64,000 nt of DNA from COE1 sp910588595 (GCA_948957135.1 CARDBT010000012.1:20157-84156); one strand, 5' to 3'; positions 51,283-60,599 are shown, counted from the stretch's first letter. Notes: generated from the sequence alone by a model not told the origin. A program made the numbers and translations.

Positions 51283-53379
51283 CTATGCGATCAGCGAAAG
51301 CACTCCCTGATTGCTCTGGTTCATCTGTGCGAGCATTGCCTGACCTGCCTGCTGCAAGATGTTCACGTTTGCGTATGCCACCATTTCTTTTGCCATATCC
51401 GTATCGCGGATCTGGCTCTCGGCTGCCGTCGTGTTCTCCACAATGTTGCCGAGGTTGCTGACTGTGTGCTCGAGGCGGTTCTGGCATGCTCCGATCTCGG
51501 AACGCTGTGCAGATACCTGCGCCAGTGCGAGCGCCACGCGCTCGATCGAGATGCTCGCGAGGTCTTCCGTGCGAACGTCAACCTGATCGACACCGAGACT
51601 TTCCGCGTCCATGGCATCGATGTAGAGATGGATCTTGTTGTTCATGTCCGCGTCCGTGCCTGCGTGGATCGCTGCACCAAAGCCTGTGGGGCGTCTGTTT
51701 GCCGCGATCTCGAGCGGTCCGTCACTGTAACCCTTTCCGTTCGTAGCTGTGCCGCCGACATAGATGTCATACCCGTTGGGATATGTGTTTGTCACCCACT
51801 GGCTCGTTCCGCTCACCTCAAACAGTTTCAGATTGTTGATCGTTCCATCCGCGAGGATGTCAGCGCCGCCGTTTGGTCTCACAGCCGTGCCGTAGCTTCC
51901 TGTGGCAACGCCGCCTGTACCCTGATCCACCTCATTGAGAAGCTTCTTCACAAAAGAAGCACCCATTGTCCCAAAATCCTTCTCAAACTGTTTCAGGTTC
52001 TTACCTGTGTACTTCTGAACGGCTGCCTCAAGACTGACACCGCCCTTGATCTCGTTCAGGACCTTGTCAAGCCCGCTACTCATGGCAGCCTTTGAAACAG
52101 AATTTCCGCCTGATGCCATATATCCCAGATACATGCTCGCAAGATACCCTGTCGCATAATCCGACGCACCGCCGTTTCCCGAATTGGTGAGCGGCTGTCT
52201 GTTGATCGCGCTTGTGATATCCGCCTCGGAAGAATTTTTGTTGATCCCGAGTCCCTGCACCCATGGGTTTCCATGGAAACATCCGCCTGCTGCGCTCTGC
52301 GCCATTCCCTCGATAAACCACAGAGGGAACCTGTCTTTCTGGAGTTCTCCGTTCACATTTCCTGTCATGCCGTTCGTGAGCGCCTCATCCATAAACGCAT
52401 GCATCATCTCATGGACGATCGTCACTTCCAGTTCGTCCCTCGCCGCAGCGTTCAATGTGCCGTTTCCGAGCGTTGCCATATTGACACTGAGATTGAATCC
52501 CAAAGACTGCATATTCCCGCCAAACCGGAGCCCTACCGATGCCAGAACACTCGTGTTCGGGTCGTTGTACATCTTAAGCCCGATCCCGATCTCGGAACCC
52601 TGCAGATAACCGAACGCATCCTGAAAAGTATTCAGCAGTGAATTGACTGCCTGCGGCACGATCGATGTCTGGAGCACTGGGATCAGGTTGTTCGCCGTCG
52701 CCAGGTCTTTTGCTGAAAGCCCTGTTGTCGGAGCATTATTGTCCCCGTTCTGTGTTGTCTTGACACCGTATTCCACCGTGTAGAGCAGCTTTGTGCCTTC
52801 CACGCCTGCCAGCTCGTCTGCAGAGATCACCTTACCGGCATCATCGCCGTTCAGCGCTTTGAGGCAGAGCTGTTTCTTGTCTTCCTCGTACTTTTCCCTG
52901 ATGGCTTCGAGTTTCCTGTCGTTGACAGCTTTCAGGTATGCACCCCTGCCGCCCTTGGAGATACTTCCATTCAGAAGGTATGTCTCGTTGAACTTGGTCG
53001 TCTCGGCAACTCTGTCGATCTCTGTGATGAGCTGTGATACTTCATCCTGTAAATTCTGCCTGTCAGACGCAGCGTTCGTGCCGTTTGCAGCCTGCACGCA
53101 GAGTTCGTTCATGCGCTGCAGCATATCCTGTACTTCGCCGAGTGCGCCATCCGCGATCTGCGCCATGGAAATGCCGTCCTCTGTGTTCTCTGTCGCTTTG
53201 GTAAGCCCTCTGATCTGACGTCTCATCTTCTCAGAGATCGACAGACTTGCCGCATCATCCGCTGCCCTGTTGATCTTGTAACCGCTTGAAAGCTTTTCCG
53301 CCTTCTTTGACACTGCGCCGTTCACTATAGATAATTGTCTCTGGCTGTTCATAGCCTTTAGATTGTGTGCTATAATCAT
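51283..53379 (-). CDS. Flagellin with inserted zinc-metalloprotease domain (flagellinolysin type)
   Basis: This is a 698-aa protein. Residues 1-145 are typical flagellin D0/D1 (MIIAHNLKAMNSQRQLS, LSSGYKINRAADDAAS, LQRMNELCVQAANGTN). The last 130 residues are flagellin C-terminus ending LAQMNQSNQGVLSLIA. The central part, roughly 180-520, is a protease domain. His323-Glu-Met-Met-His327 is the HExxH zinc site and catalytic Glu, and Glu357 in WFIEGMAQ is the likely third ligand. This is the arrangement of flagellinolysin, in which the flagellar filament itself is proteolytic. All zinc ligands are intact. The gene lies between two glycosyltransferase genes and the mini-flagellin. Substrate specificity is unknown. 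Confidence 0.95.
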   Translation of the reverse strand: MIIAHNLKAMNSQRQLSIVNGAVSKKAEKLSSGYKINRAADDAASLSISEKMRRQIRGLTKATENTEDGISMAQIADGALGEVQDMLQRMNELCVQAANGTNAASDRQNLQDEVSQLITEIDRVAETTKFNETYLLNGSISKGGRGAYLKAVNDRKLEAIREKYEEDKKQLCLKALNGDDAGKVISADELAGVEGTKLLYTVEYGVKTTQNGDNNAPTTGLSAKDLATANNLIPVLQTSIVPQAVNSLLNTFQDAFGYLQGSEIGIGLKMYNDPNTSVLASVGLRFGGNMQSLGFNLSVNMATLGNGTLNAAARDELEVTIVHEMMHAFMDEALTNGMTGNVNGELQKDRFPLWFIEGMAQSAAGGCFHGNPWVQGLGINKNSSEADITSAINRQPLTNSGNGGASDYATGYLASMYLGYMASGGNSVSKAAMSSGLDKVLNEIKGGVSLEAAVQKYTGKNLKQFEKDFGTMGASFVKKLLNEVDQGTGGVATGSYGTAVRPNGGADILADGTINNLKLFEVSGTSQWVTNTYPNGYDIYVGGTATNGKGYSDGPLEIAANRRPTGFGAAIHAGTDADMNNKIHLYIDAMDAESLGVDQVDVRTEDLASISIERVALALAQVSAQRSEIGACQNRLEHTVSNLGNIVENTTAAESQIRDTDMAKEMVAYANVNILQQAGQAMLAQMNQSNQGVLSLIA

Positions 53380-53502
53380 ACACTTTTCCCCCTGATTTCC
53401 TTATCGTCAGGATCCGTTGGAAAATGCCCGAAACATTTTCTACAGCTCCCAGGCGCCGCATGGCTCTCTTCCCTGAAGCGGCTTTGTTCATTTTAGATCA
53501 AT

Positions 53503-54591
53503 TCAGTCCCTGCCAGGCCCCACCTCCTTTATGACCCGTTCCCTCTCTGCCACACACTGCTGGAGCTTCTGGTCAAAAAGCTCCGCCATCTCCATGTTTC
53601 CCATGCCCCTGTAGATATCGACAATGTAGGCATAGCATGACAGCCGGCTCTCGCCGAGCGTCTCGAGATCCTTCATCGTCGTCACTTTGACATACAGCAT
53701 CAGCGCCTTGATGACCCTGCCGTTCTCCCGCAGCAGGTTCGCGTACTCATACGTGAACTTCGCCGAATTGTAGACTGCATTGTACTTCTCCAGCAGGTCC
53801 AGCGCATCCGGAAACCTGTCGCTGCGGCAGTATGCCTTTGCCAGCGACATGATCAGCTCCGGCACATACACATGCTCCGCGCTCTCCGCCATGCCAAGTC
53901 CCTTCTCATATGCGCTGATCGCGCTGTCCATCTCACCCAGCACAAAGTACGACTGTCCCATCTGGAAATAGTGATACCCGCTGCCGCCGTCCTGATCGAT
54001 CACTTTCTGCAGCAGATCCAGGTTCCTCCTCTGTTTCCGCTCCATCGCCTCGCCTGTCACGGCATACCCGTGGTGGATCACCTCCATCGGGAGCAAAAAT
54101 GCCTCCAGCGAATCCATGTTCTTGCCGGACTCTGTCGTGCAGATCTGCTCATGAACCGGAAAATAGTACTGGTAAAAATTTTTGTTGTACATGCGCGGCA
54201 CATCGTCGGAGACATACCCGGTCTCCCCGTTGTCCTTGGCGACCAGGTTGGTGAGGCGCATCACACCCGCATAGCGCGGATAGCGCTGCATCAGGATCCG
54301 CAATGCGCTGACATCGACACTGGTGACATACTCATCACAGTCAACCACCAGGATCCAGTTGTTCTGCGCAAAGGAAGCGCAGTGATTCCGCGCGGCGGCA
54401 AAATCATCTACCCACTCAAAATCGACCACTTTGTCCGCATATTCGCAGGCGATCTCCCTTGTGCGATCCGTGGATCCGGTGTCTGTCACGACGATCTCCC
54501 AGTCATATTTTTTCAAATGTTTCAGACACTGCTCTATGTGCTCCTCCTCGTTCCTGGCAATGATGCACACTGTAATCGGTAGCTTGGACAT
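53503..54591 (-). CDS. Glycosyltransferase family 2 with TPR repeats
   Basis: This is a 362-aa protein. The N-terminal GT-A domain opens MSKLPITVCIIARNEEEHIEQCL and has the TDTGSTDRTREIACEYADKV nucleotide-binding stretch and the DxD-type VDCDEYV motif near residue 87. The C-terminal half is TPR-like helices (YHYFQMGQSYFVLGEMDSAISAYEKGL). It is a paralog of the gene just upstream and both start MSK(L/V)P. Placed between the flagellar chaperone genes and flagellins, it probably glycosylates flagellin; the sugar is unknown. It ends 123 bases before the flagellinolysin-type gene. Confidence 0.9.
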   Translation of the reverse strand: MSKLPITVCIIARNEEEHIEQCLKHLKKYDWEIVVTDTGSTDRTREIACEYADKVVDFEWVDDFAAARNHCASFAQNNWILVVDCDEYVTSVDVSALRILMQRYPRYAGVMRLTNLVAKDNGETGYVSDDVPRMYNKNFYQYYFPVHEQICTTESGKNMDSLEAFLLPMEVIHHGYAVTGEAMERKQRRNLDLLQKVIDQDGGSGYHYFQMGQSYFVLGEMDSAISAYEKGLGMAESAEHVYVPELIMSLAKAYCRSDRFPDALDLLEKYNAVYNSAKFTYEYANLLRENGRVIKALMLYVKVTTMKDLETLGESRLSCYAYIVDIYRGMGNMEMAELFDQKLQQCVAERERVIKEVGPGRD

Positions 54592-54614
54592 ACCTCTCTC
54601 CCCTTGTTGTGTTA

Positions 54615-55688
54615 TTATTCTGCGCCGGTCACGCGCTCCTTGTCCGCATGGTAGGCGAGGAAACGCTGATGAAAGTTCTCCGCCATCTCCTTCTCCCCGA
54701 ACGCCTCATAGATCTGAATGATCCTGCCATAGCAGTCCGTCAGCTCCCCGCCGAGCGTCCCCATATCCGGCAGCGTCGTCACCTTGATATAATTTCCCAG
54801 CGCCTTCAAGACCTGCTCGTCCTTCCACAGGATGTTTGCGTATGTATGCACATATTTTGCCGTGTTGAAATCCTTTGCATACTTCTCCATCAGCGCCAGT
54901 GCATCCGGCACCCTGCCCGCGTCGGCATAGGTGTTTGCCAGGGACATGATCAGCTCCGGCACATAGTACTTCTCCAGCCCCGGTATGTGCTCCATCGCCT
55001 TCTCGTAGGCTTCTATCGCCTCCTGCGCGCCGGAGAGCGTCAGCTGCGACTGCCCGATCTGGAAATAGACATAACCCTTGTCCGGCGCGGAATCGAGTTC
55101 CTGGTAGAGCAGCTCGAGATTTCTGACCTGCTTCTTTTTCATGGTCTCGCTGTCGAGCGCATACCCGTGATGAATGACATCGATCGGGAGCAGAAATCCG
55201 TCCATCGCATCATCACGCTTTGCCGGATCGAGCGGAACGATCTGCTCATGGATGGAATAATCAAACTTATAGAAATTCTTGTTGTAAAGGCGCGGCACAT
55301 CCGTGTTGACATATCCCTTGTTCCCCTTGCCGTTATCCGTGATGTTTTTCAGCCGGAGCACCCCTGTGTATCTGGCATGCTTCTGCATCAGCATCCGCAG
55401 GATTCTGATGTCTACCGACTGCACGATCTCGTCACAGTCGATCGCCAGGATCCAGTTGTTGGACGCGAAGGAAGCACAGTAATTTCTGGCTGCCGCAAAG
55501 TCGTTGACCCACTCGAAATCAACCACCTTGTCAGCATATTTCTCCGCAATCTCCCTCGTCCTGTCGGTGGACCCTGTATCCGCCACGATCACCTCCATGC
55601 CGTACGGCAGCAGATGCTTCAGGCAGTCCTCTATAAATTTCTCCTCGTTTTTCGCAATGATACATACCGATACCGGTACTTTTGACAT
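54615..55688 (-). CDS. Glycosyltransferase family 2 with TPR repeats (paralog)
   Basis: This is 357 aa from the ATG at 55688; longer upstream frames have no ribosome site. The GT-A domain is MSKVPVSVCIIAKNEEKFIEDCL, then ADTGSTDRTREIAEKYADKV and AIDCDEIV. The C-terminal TPR-like helices include YVYFQIGQSQLTLSGAQEAIEAYEKAM. The high similarity to the next gene indicates tandem duplication. The two genes are 23 bases apart. The pair probably adds successive sugars to flagellin. Confidence 0.9.
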   Translation of the reverse strand: MSKVPVSVCIIAKNEEKFIEDCLKHLLPYGMEVIVADTGSTDRTREIAEKYADKVVDFEWVNDFAAARNYCASFASNNWILAIDCDEIVQSVDIRILRMLMQKHARYTGVLRLKNITDNGKGNKGYVNTDVPRLYNKNFYKFDYSIHEQIVPLDPAKRDDAMDGFLLPIDVIHHGYALDSETMKKKQVRNLELLYQELDSAPDKGYVYFQIGQSQLTLSGAQEAIEAYEKAMEHIPGLEKYYVPELIMSLANTYADAGRVPDALALMEKYAKDFNTAKYVHTYANILWKDEQVLKALGNYIKVTTLPDMGTLGGELTDCYGRIIQIYEAFGEKEMAENFHQRFLAYHADKERVTGAE

Positions 55689-55740
55689 ATCTCTGTTCCT
55701 CCCTGACCCTATTGCAGTCCGCAATATTTTTAATGAAACT

Positions 55741-55827
55741 CGAGCAGGGAAGAGGCATCTTCCCATACTCGCGCGGGGTGCGTGCAGCAGCGCTGCTAAT
55801 TTCCCTACGCACCCCTGCGCATAAATA
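55741..55827 (-). repeat. Two-hairpin structured repeat, copy C
   Basis: Hairpin 1 is GGGAAGA-ggca-TCTTCCC (55747-55764) inside CGAGC...ACTCG. Hairpin 2 pairs GGGGTGCGT (55775-55783) with ACGCACCCC (55807-55815) and has an inner AGCAGC/GCTGCT, ending TGCGCATAA. The layout matches copy A, but stem sequences differ in a compensating way. It lies directly after the terminator of the FlgN-like gene on the minus strand. Confidence 0.7.
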
Positions 55828-55865
55828 GACGCGCAGGCATGCGGTTTCCAACATGCCTGCGCGTC
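55828..55865 (-). terminator. Terminator of the FlgN-like gene
   Basis: A perfect 14-bp stem (GACGCGCAGGCATG with its complement) with a 10-base loop lies about 22 bases after the stop at 55887. The T tail is weak. Confidence 0.65.
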
Positions 55866-55886
55866 ATCCATGACGTTATAACATTC

Positions 55887-56363
55887 CTATTTCTTGTGAT
55901 CCATCAGCTGTGGATCAACTGTATTCAACCTGCTGACAGCGCTGTAATACTTCGTCGCCGCACTCGCTGTCACTTTCCGCTCCCTGATCTCCTGACGTTT
56001 CGAAGTCAATGCCGCTTCCATCGATGCTTTATTGCGCTGCTCCTGCGCCTCGATCGAGACGCCCTTGGCAACCGCTTCCCTGACCAGATCCTGCATCCGC
56101 TGAACCTTCTCCCTGTACTTGTCGGGATTGCCCTGCACATCCTCCCTGACCAGCTCATAGGTCGATGTGAATCCGTCATCCAGCCGGTTGAGTTCCTCGA
56201 TCAGTTCACCCTTCTCGTCCATGACCACATCGTATGCCTCCGCATCAAACGGTCTCTTCGTCGATACCTCCAGCTGACGTTTGTTGATCTCATAGACTTT
56301 GTCAAGTACTTCAAGTTTCTTTTCCAGACTTTCTGTCATGATCTGCAGATAGTTTTCTGTCAT
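55887..56363 (-). CDS. FlgN-family flagellar export chaperone
   Basis: This is 158 aa from the ATG at 56363, starting MTENYLQIMTESLEKKLEVL. The protein is all-helical with heptad-like Leu spacing and an extended C-terminal basic helix (TSKRQEIRERKVTASAATKYYSAV), as in FlgN-type chaperones that escort hook-filament junction proteins. It lies directly downstream of fliS with a 40-base gap. The name depends on context and fold, because the sequence signature is weak. Confidence 0.72.
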   Translation of the reverse strand: MTENYLQIMTESLEKKLEVLDKVYEINKRQLEVSTKRPFDAEAYDVVMDEKGELIEELNRLDDGFTSTYELVREDVQGNPDKYREKVQRMQDLVREAVAKGVSIEAQEQRNKASMEAALTSKRQEIRERKVTASAATKYYSAVSRLNTVDPQLMDHKK

Positions 56364-56403
56364 GTCTGTTCCCCTTCCATACTGTACCAGACGAACTGTC
56401 CGA

Positions 56404-56856
56404 TCAGGTTCCGGTCCTCTTGTAAGCGCCAAGATTACCCTGTCCGCCTGCCACTCTCGCCTGCGCAACGGGATTGCTCTTATCTCCGGCAACTTTCTTC
56501 ATGACCTCTTTCCAATTGTCCCTCATGGAACGCAGATGCTTTAACACCTCTTCCATGATCTCGGGATCTTTCGCCACATTTGCCTCATGGCACCGTCTCA
56601 ACAGATATACGTACACATTTTCAAACTCCTGCGACACCGCATATTTTCTGTCAAGCGTATCCCTGAAATTCTGGATGATCTTCTCCACCTTGACGATATT
56701 CTCATGCGCCTTTGCAGGATCCTTGTTTTCCATGGCGAGAATTGCCACGTTTCCGAACTTGATCGCCCCATCGTAAAGCATCAGTGTCAGCTCCGCCGGT
56801 GAAGCCGTCATAATCTTCGCATTCTGATATTGTGCATATCCATTTTGTTTGAGCAT
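56404..56856 (-). CDS. fliS: Flagellar chaperone FliS
   Basis: FliS binds the flagellin C-terminus and prevents premature assembly. The 150-aa protein shows the family pattern: YAQYQNAKIMTASPAELTLMLYDGAIKF near residues 6-33, then a four-helix bundle (AHENIVKVEKIIQNFRDTLD). The usual length is 125-135 aa, and the extra is a short C-terminal tail. It lies 85 bases after fliD and 40 bases before the FlgN-like gene. Confidence 0.95.
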   Translation of the reverse strand: MLKQNGYAQYQNAKIMTASPAELTLMLYDGAIKFGNVAILAMENKDPAKAHENIVKVEKIIQNFRDTLDRKYAVSQEFENVYVYLLRRCHEANVAKDPEIMEEVLKHLRSMRDNWKEVMKKVAGDKSNPVAQARVAGGQGNLGAYKRTGT

Positions 56857-56941
56857 GCATTTCCCTCTTTCTACGCGGATCCCGCCCAGGATCCGCGTTG
56901 TACTCCATTTCCACCTATATCAACAGATATTGCTTCCTTCA

Positions 56942-58981
56942 TTATTGTCCCAGCATACTTGCGAGGGAATTCTGGCTCGACTGCAGCTTTGACAGTGCCA
57001 CCTCCATCGCAGAGAACTTCTTGTACCACTTATCCTCGTAGGCATCCAGCTTCTTCTGCGCTTCCTTGATCCTCTTGGTATAGTCGTCGTACTCGTTCTT
57101 CATGCGCTTGTCGTCGTACACCTTGTAGATGCTCCTGTACTCCGTACTCCCCATCGTATCGTGGAGAGAACTGTACATCTCCTTACTCATCGTCGTGAAG
57201 AGCTCGATCACCTTGTCAGGATCCGCTGCGATCGCTTCCTTGAGCTTGTTCTTCTCATCGGAATACTTGTCATCATCGCTGTCACCCATAATATGAAGCG
57301 CGTTGCGCTCTGCTTTCTCCGTGTCAAAATAGCTGCCTGTGCCGATACCGAAGTTGACAAGATAAAGTGTCTCGCCGCCGATATCGTAGCCCTTATTGAT
57401 CGCACCTGTCATGCACTGCATCACCGTGTAGAGATCCTTGTCCTTCCGGAGCAGGGAACCCTTGATCGTATCTTCCCACTGCTCGACCTCTTCGTCGGAC
57501 ATGGCTTCCTTCTCCTCCTCGGTAAGCATGTTGTACTTCCTTGCGGAGTTGGCGCTGTAGAGTTTCGTCATCTCGTTCATGATGTCATTGTACTCCGTGA
57601 TGAAGTCCTTGATCATGTCATAGATGCCGTCATAGTCCGTATCTGTCGTGATATTGATGTTCTCATCCGTTTCTTTCGTCACCGCGTTTGCCGTGATGCT
57701 CAGTCCGTTGATCGTAAAAGTATTCTTGTCGGAAGTAAATACCGCTCCGTTCAGGACGATCTCCGCATCCTGTGCATCGATGCGGGTTGCCTCTGAACCG
57801 TTTGCATATTTGTAGTCTGTCTTGAGACCGAGATCCGTCAGCACGCTGTCATCCGTGTTCCCCGCGGCATCGAGTCCCTCGAGCGTGAACTCCTTGTCTG
57901 CTCCCGTGTCCATGGCGGAGATGAAAAACCGCTGGTTCGCCTCGTCAAAGCTCGCCCGGACGCCGCCCTCCGACAGTTTCGAAGTGAGCTGTCCGATCTC
58001 CATGTCCGCTGTGATCTCCACCTCAGTAACCTTCGCATCCGCGCCCTTGCCGACTGTGAGCTTGATCTTCTTGCCGACCAGATCCGGCGAGATATCGCTC
58101 ACCTTCGCCCTGTAATCCTTATCCTTCTCAGAATAGTTCTTGAAGTCACCCGGCTCGTAGATGTAGTCCTTCATCGTGATCGCGTTGCCCGTGAAGGTAT
58201 CCTGCTGACCGTCGCTCATGTCGGCGAGTCCGAGTCCCTGCAGGATCGTCTTGTTTGTGCCTGACGGCGAGCTGCTTGACATCTTGACAGTTGTCGTCGC
58301 ATCCGCTCCGGTCACTGTGACCTTGCCCCGGTCGTACTCCATCGAAACATTTTTGCCTGCGGCAGCCGCCGCATTGTTAAACTTCGTGATAAAATCACTG
58401 ATCGTATCCGTGCTGTTGATATTGCCGACTATAAATTGATCTGTGCCGACCGTAACCGTCAGCTGACCGTTGTCATCCGCAACACCGAGATCTTTCAGTG
58501 TCAGCGACGAATTGTAATTTTTGATAAATTCCTCTTCGGTGATGACTCCGTTCTGGACATCCTGCGATTCCTTTGCCGCTGCCTTTGCCTTCTCCTCGTC
58601 AAAGATCGAGACGTCACCCTTCCTCTTCATGGACACCTTGGCGCCCGTCAGATAGCCCGCCTTGGCAAGCTTATTGATCCTCAAGGACTGCGTACCGTTC
58701 ACTGCGCCCTCGCTCGCCGTGATCGTCGCCTTCGACGGGTCGGAGACCGTTGTCTTCTTCTTGGCATAGCTTCCCGCCAGTCTCATGTTGGACAGGGTGC
58801 CTGTGTAGAGCTTGTAGATGCGCTTGTTGAGATCCTGCCACTTCGCCGTCTTCCACTCCAGTTTCTTCTGGTCATGCTTTAAGTTCGTTACCTTCTGTGC
58901 TTTCGCCTGAACTAACTGCTGTATTATCGACTCCGTATCCATACCTGAATACATACCCGTCATTCTCAATAAATCTGACAT
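56942..58981 (-). CDS. fliD: Flagellar filament capping protein FliD
   Basis: This is a 679-aa protein with GGAGG before the ATG. The N-terminal MSGMYSGMDTESIIQQLVQAK-like opening (here MTGMYSGMDTE) and early coiled coil are typical. The C-terminal coiled coil (DKRMKNEYDDYTKRIKEAQKKLDAYEDKW) ends LASMLGQ. FliD caps the growing filament and guides flagellin insertion. The central variable domains are large. It is the second gene of a flaG-fliD-fliS-flgN-like series. Confidence 0.96.
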   Translation of the reverse strand: MSDLLRMTGMYSGMDTESIIQQLVQAKAQKVTNLKHDQKKLEWKTAKWQDLNKRIYKLYTGTLSNMRLAGSYAKKKTTVSDPSKATITASEGAVNGTQSLRINKLAKAGYLTGAKVSMKRKGDVSIFDEEKAKAAAKESQDVQNGVITEEEFIKNYNSSLTLKDLGVADDNGQLTVTVGTDQFIVGNINSTDTISDFITKFNNAAAAAGKNVSMEYDRGKVTVTGADATTTVKMSSSSPSGTNKTILQGLGLADMSDGQQDTFTGNAITMKDYIYEPGDFKNYSEKDKDYRAKVSDISPDLVGKKIKLTVGKGADAKVTEVEITADMEIGQLTSKLSEGGVRASFDEANQRFFISAMDTGADKEFTLEGLDAAGNTDDSVLTDLGLKTDYKYANGSEATRIDAQDAEIVLNGAVFTSDKNTFTINGLSITANAVTKETDENINITTDTDYDGIYDMIKDFITEYNDIMNEMTKLYSANSARKYNMLTEEEKEAMSDEEVEQWEDTIKGSLLRKDKDLYTVMQCMTGAINKGYDIGGETLYLVNFGIGTGSYFDTEKAERNALHIMGDSDDDKYSDEKNKLKEAIAADPDKVIELFTTMSKEMYSSLHDTMGSTEYRSIYKVYDDKRMKNEYDDYTKRIKEAQKKLDAYEDKWYKKFSAMEVALSKLQSSQNSLASMLGQ

Positions 58982-59032
58982 TGTAATCCCTCCATATTAT
59001 ACCATTACAACAACGTACTATTTTACTCCCGA

Positions 59033-59500
59033 TCACATTCTCTGATCAACCAGCACGCCTGCAAGCTCCATCCGCTTTGCCAGCAGATCCAGTGTCTTCT
59101 CAGGCGGGATCTCCTTGATCACTTCCTGCGTGTCCCTGTCCACCAGCTTGATGACGATGCGGTTCGTCTTCTCATGAATCCCGAACTTCGTGTCGGAATA
59201 ATGGGGCAGCGATGCAACAGCCTTCTCCATGACTTTCTTTAGTTTGTCGAGATTGACATCCTTCTGATCATCGATGAGCTGTTTTTTGTCAGCCTGTATA
59301 GACAACATTACTGATTCATCTGATTCTTTTGCGATCTGTACTTCCATCACTCCATCCGTGGATTCTGTCCTCCCAGTCTCCGCAGCTTTGGGTGCTGCTG
59401 ACTGCTCAGGTGCCTTCCTTGTCTGATTGTTCTGAACTATCTGTGTAGCCGGAACGGTCTGCTGCCGGGTATTGCTCCCTGATATAGGCTTCATATACAT
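59033..59500 (-). CDS. flaG: Flagellar protein FlaG
   Basis: This is 155 aa from the ATG at 59500, 8 bases after GGAGGTGATT. The C-terminal FlaG domain is clear: LKKVMEKAVASLPHYSDTKFGIHEKTNRIVIKLVDRDTQEVIKEIPPEKTLDLLAKRMELAG. The N-terminal third is a Gln/Thr/Ala-rich variable region. FlaG modulates filament length in other bacteria. It starts the flaG-fliD-fliS operon behind a sigma-D-like promoter. Confidence 0.93.
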   Translation of the reverse strand: MYMKPISGSNTRQQTVPATQIVQNNQTRKAPEQSAAPKAAETGRTESTDGVMEVQIAKESDESVMLSIQADKKQLIDDQKDVNLDKLKKVMEKAVASLPHYSDTKFGIHEKTNRIVIKLVDRDTQEVIKEIPPEKTLDLLAKRMELAGVLVDQRM

Positions 59501-59654
59501 GCTAATCACCTCCATGTCACGCATGCGCATTCTTCATGCAATTCTCCTAACCGTTCAGTCCTTCATTCCCGCAGACGCCGAGCCCCGCAAAATCCCGTCC
59601 CAAACAGTTACCAACTTCATCATACAAACTGCAATCAAAATAATTTCATTTACT

Positions 59655-59681
59655 ATATCGTCAAATTCTATTGAAAAATTA
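59655..59681 (-). promoter_or_regulatory. Candidate sigma-D promoter of flaG-fliD-fliS operon
   Basis: On the minus strand TAAT and GACGATAT are separated by 15 bases, a good match to TAAA-N15-GCCGATAA with the CGATA core intact. It lies about 155 bases upstream of flaG. Confidence 0.65.
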
Positions 59682-59792
59682 ATGGTATATCTCTATTTTA
59701 TACGAAAATAGCTGAAAAAACAACAGAAAAATTTCCGCTGGGCTGAACTGTTACGACAACTTCCCAGACATGTACATCCTGTCACAATACTG

Positions 59793-60599
59793 CTACTTTT
59801 GCTCCAACAGCGCCTGCAGTCTGGCGATCTGTGCGTCCCGCTCTGCGAGCTGCCGCTCGTTTTCAGCCTTCTGCTGTGCGATGACTTGTTCCTGCTCTGC
59901 GATGACATTTCCCTGCTCTGCAATAATAGCATTCTTTTTCGCAAGGTCCTTTTTGTACCTGCTCTCGATCGTCCGCGCCACACGGTCAGCTTCCTCGCAC
60001 GCTTCACACCAGTAGCGCACTTCATCGTCCTGGTTCAGACGGAACACGGTCTCACAGGTCTCCTGAAAAATCTCATCTTGTTGTGACAACATCTTTAACT
60101 CCTCCCATGTCCTGGTCTTAAGCAGACGCGCCCAGTAGTCGAGTTTCCACTGTCTGTCCTCCTCTGTTGCCAGTTCGATCTGATTTAAGTCTAACACATT
60201 CAGCGTGAACTTGTCATTATAAATGTAATGCTTTTTTATGTTCATCATCTTGTTTGCGGCATAGAACTCGGGATAGTCGGGAAACGGTGTGAAGTCCAGG
60301 ATCCCTATATGGTATGCCGGTCTGATATCAGAGTAGTCCTCCCCTTTCTCCAGGCTGTTAAAAATCCGGCACAGATACGACAGCGAACGGTCATCCCAGA
60401 ATTGCTGTGTCCTGACTTGCAGCTCGATATTGATGATCGCCGTGTCATTCAGCATTACTTTGATATCAAGGATAAAATCCTTGTCGCGCATCCTGTCGCT
60501 GAACTCGATCGGATTGAGCAGCACGACTGACTGCACCTCATCAGGTTCCAGATGCAGCAGCGCGCAGACCAGTCCTTTTAACACTCGCAAAAACACCAA
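59793..60599 (-). pseudogene. 5'-truncated Rpn-family PD-(D/E)XK nuclease gene
   Basis: The open frame (268 codons) starts at a TTG with stops upstream and no ribosome site. It opens directly with VFLRVLKGLVCALLHLE, which in intact Rpn-family proteins is preceded by about 30 residues. The catalytic region is present (FILDIKVMLNDTAIINIELQ, with Asp, Glu and a Gln in the D-(D/E)xQ position). A C-terminal coiled coil is rich in AEQ repeats. It lies between flaG and the flagellin at 60803 and may be a decaying insertion. A functional internal start cannot be excluded. Confidence 0.75.

Noticed and set aside
53401..53408. GACGATAA as a sigma-D -10 box upstream of the flagellinolysin-type gene
   Set aside because: No TAAA-like -35 lies 15 bases upstream; the gene may instead be transcribed from upstream genes.
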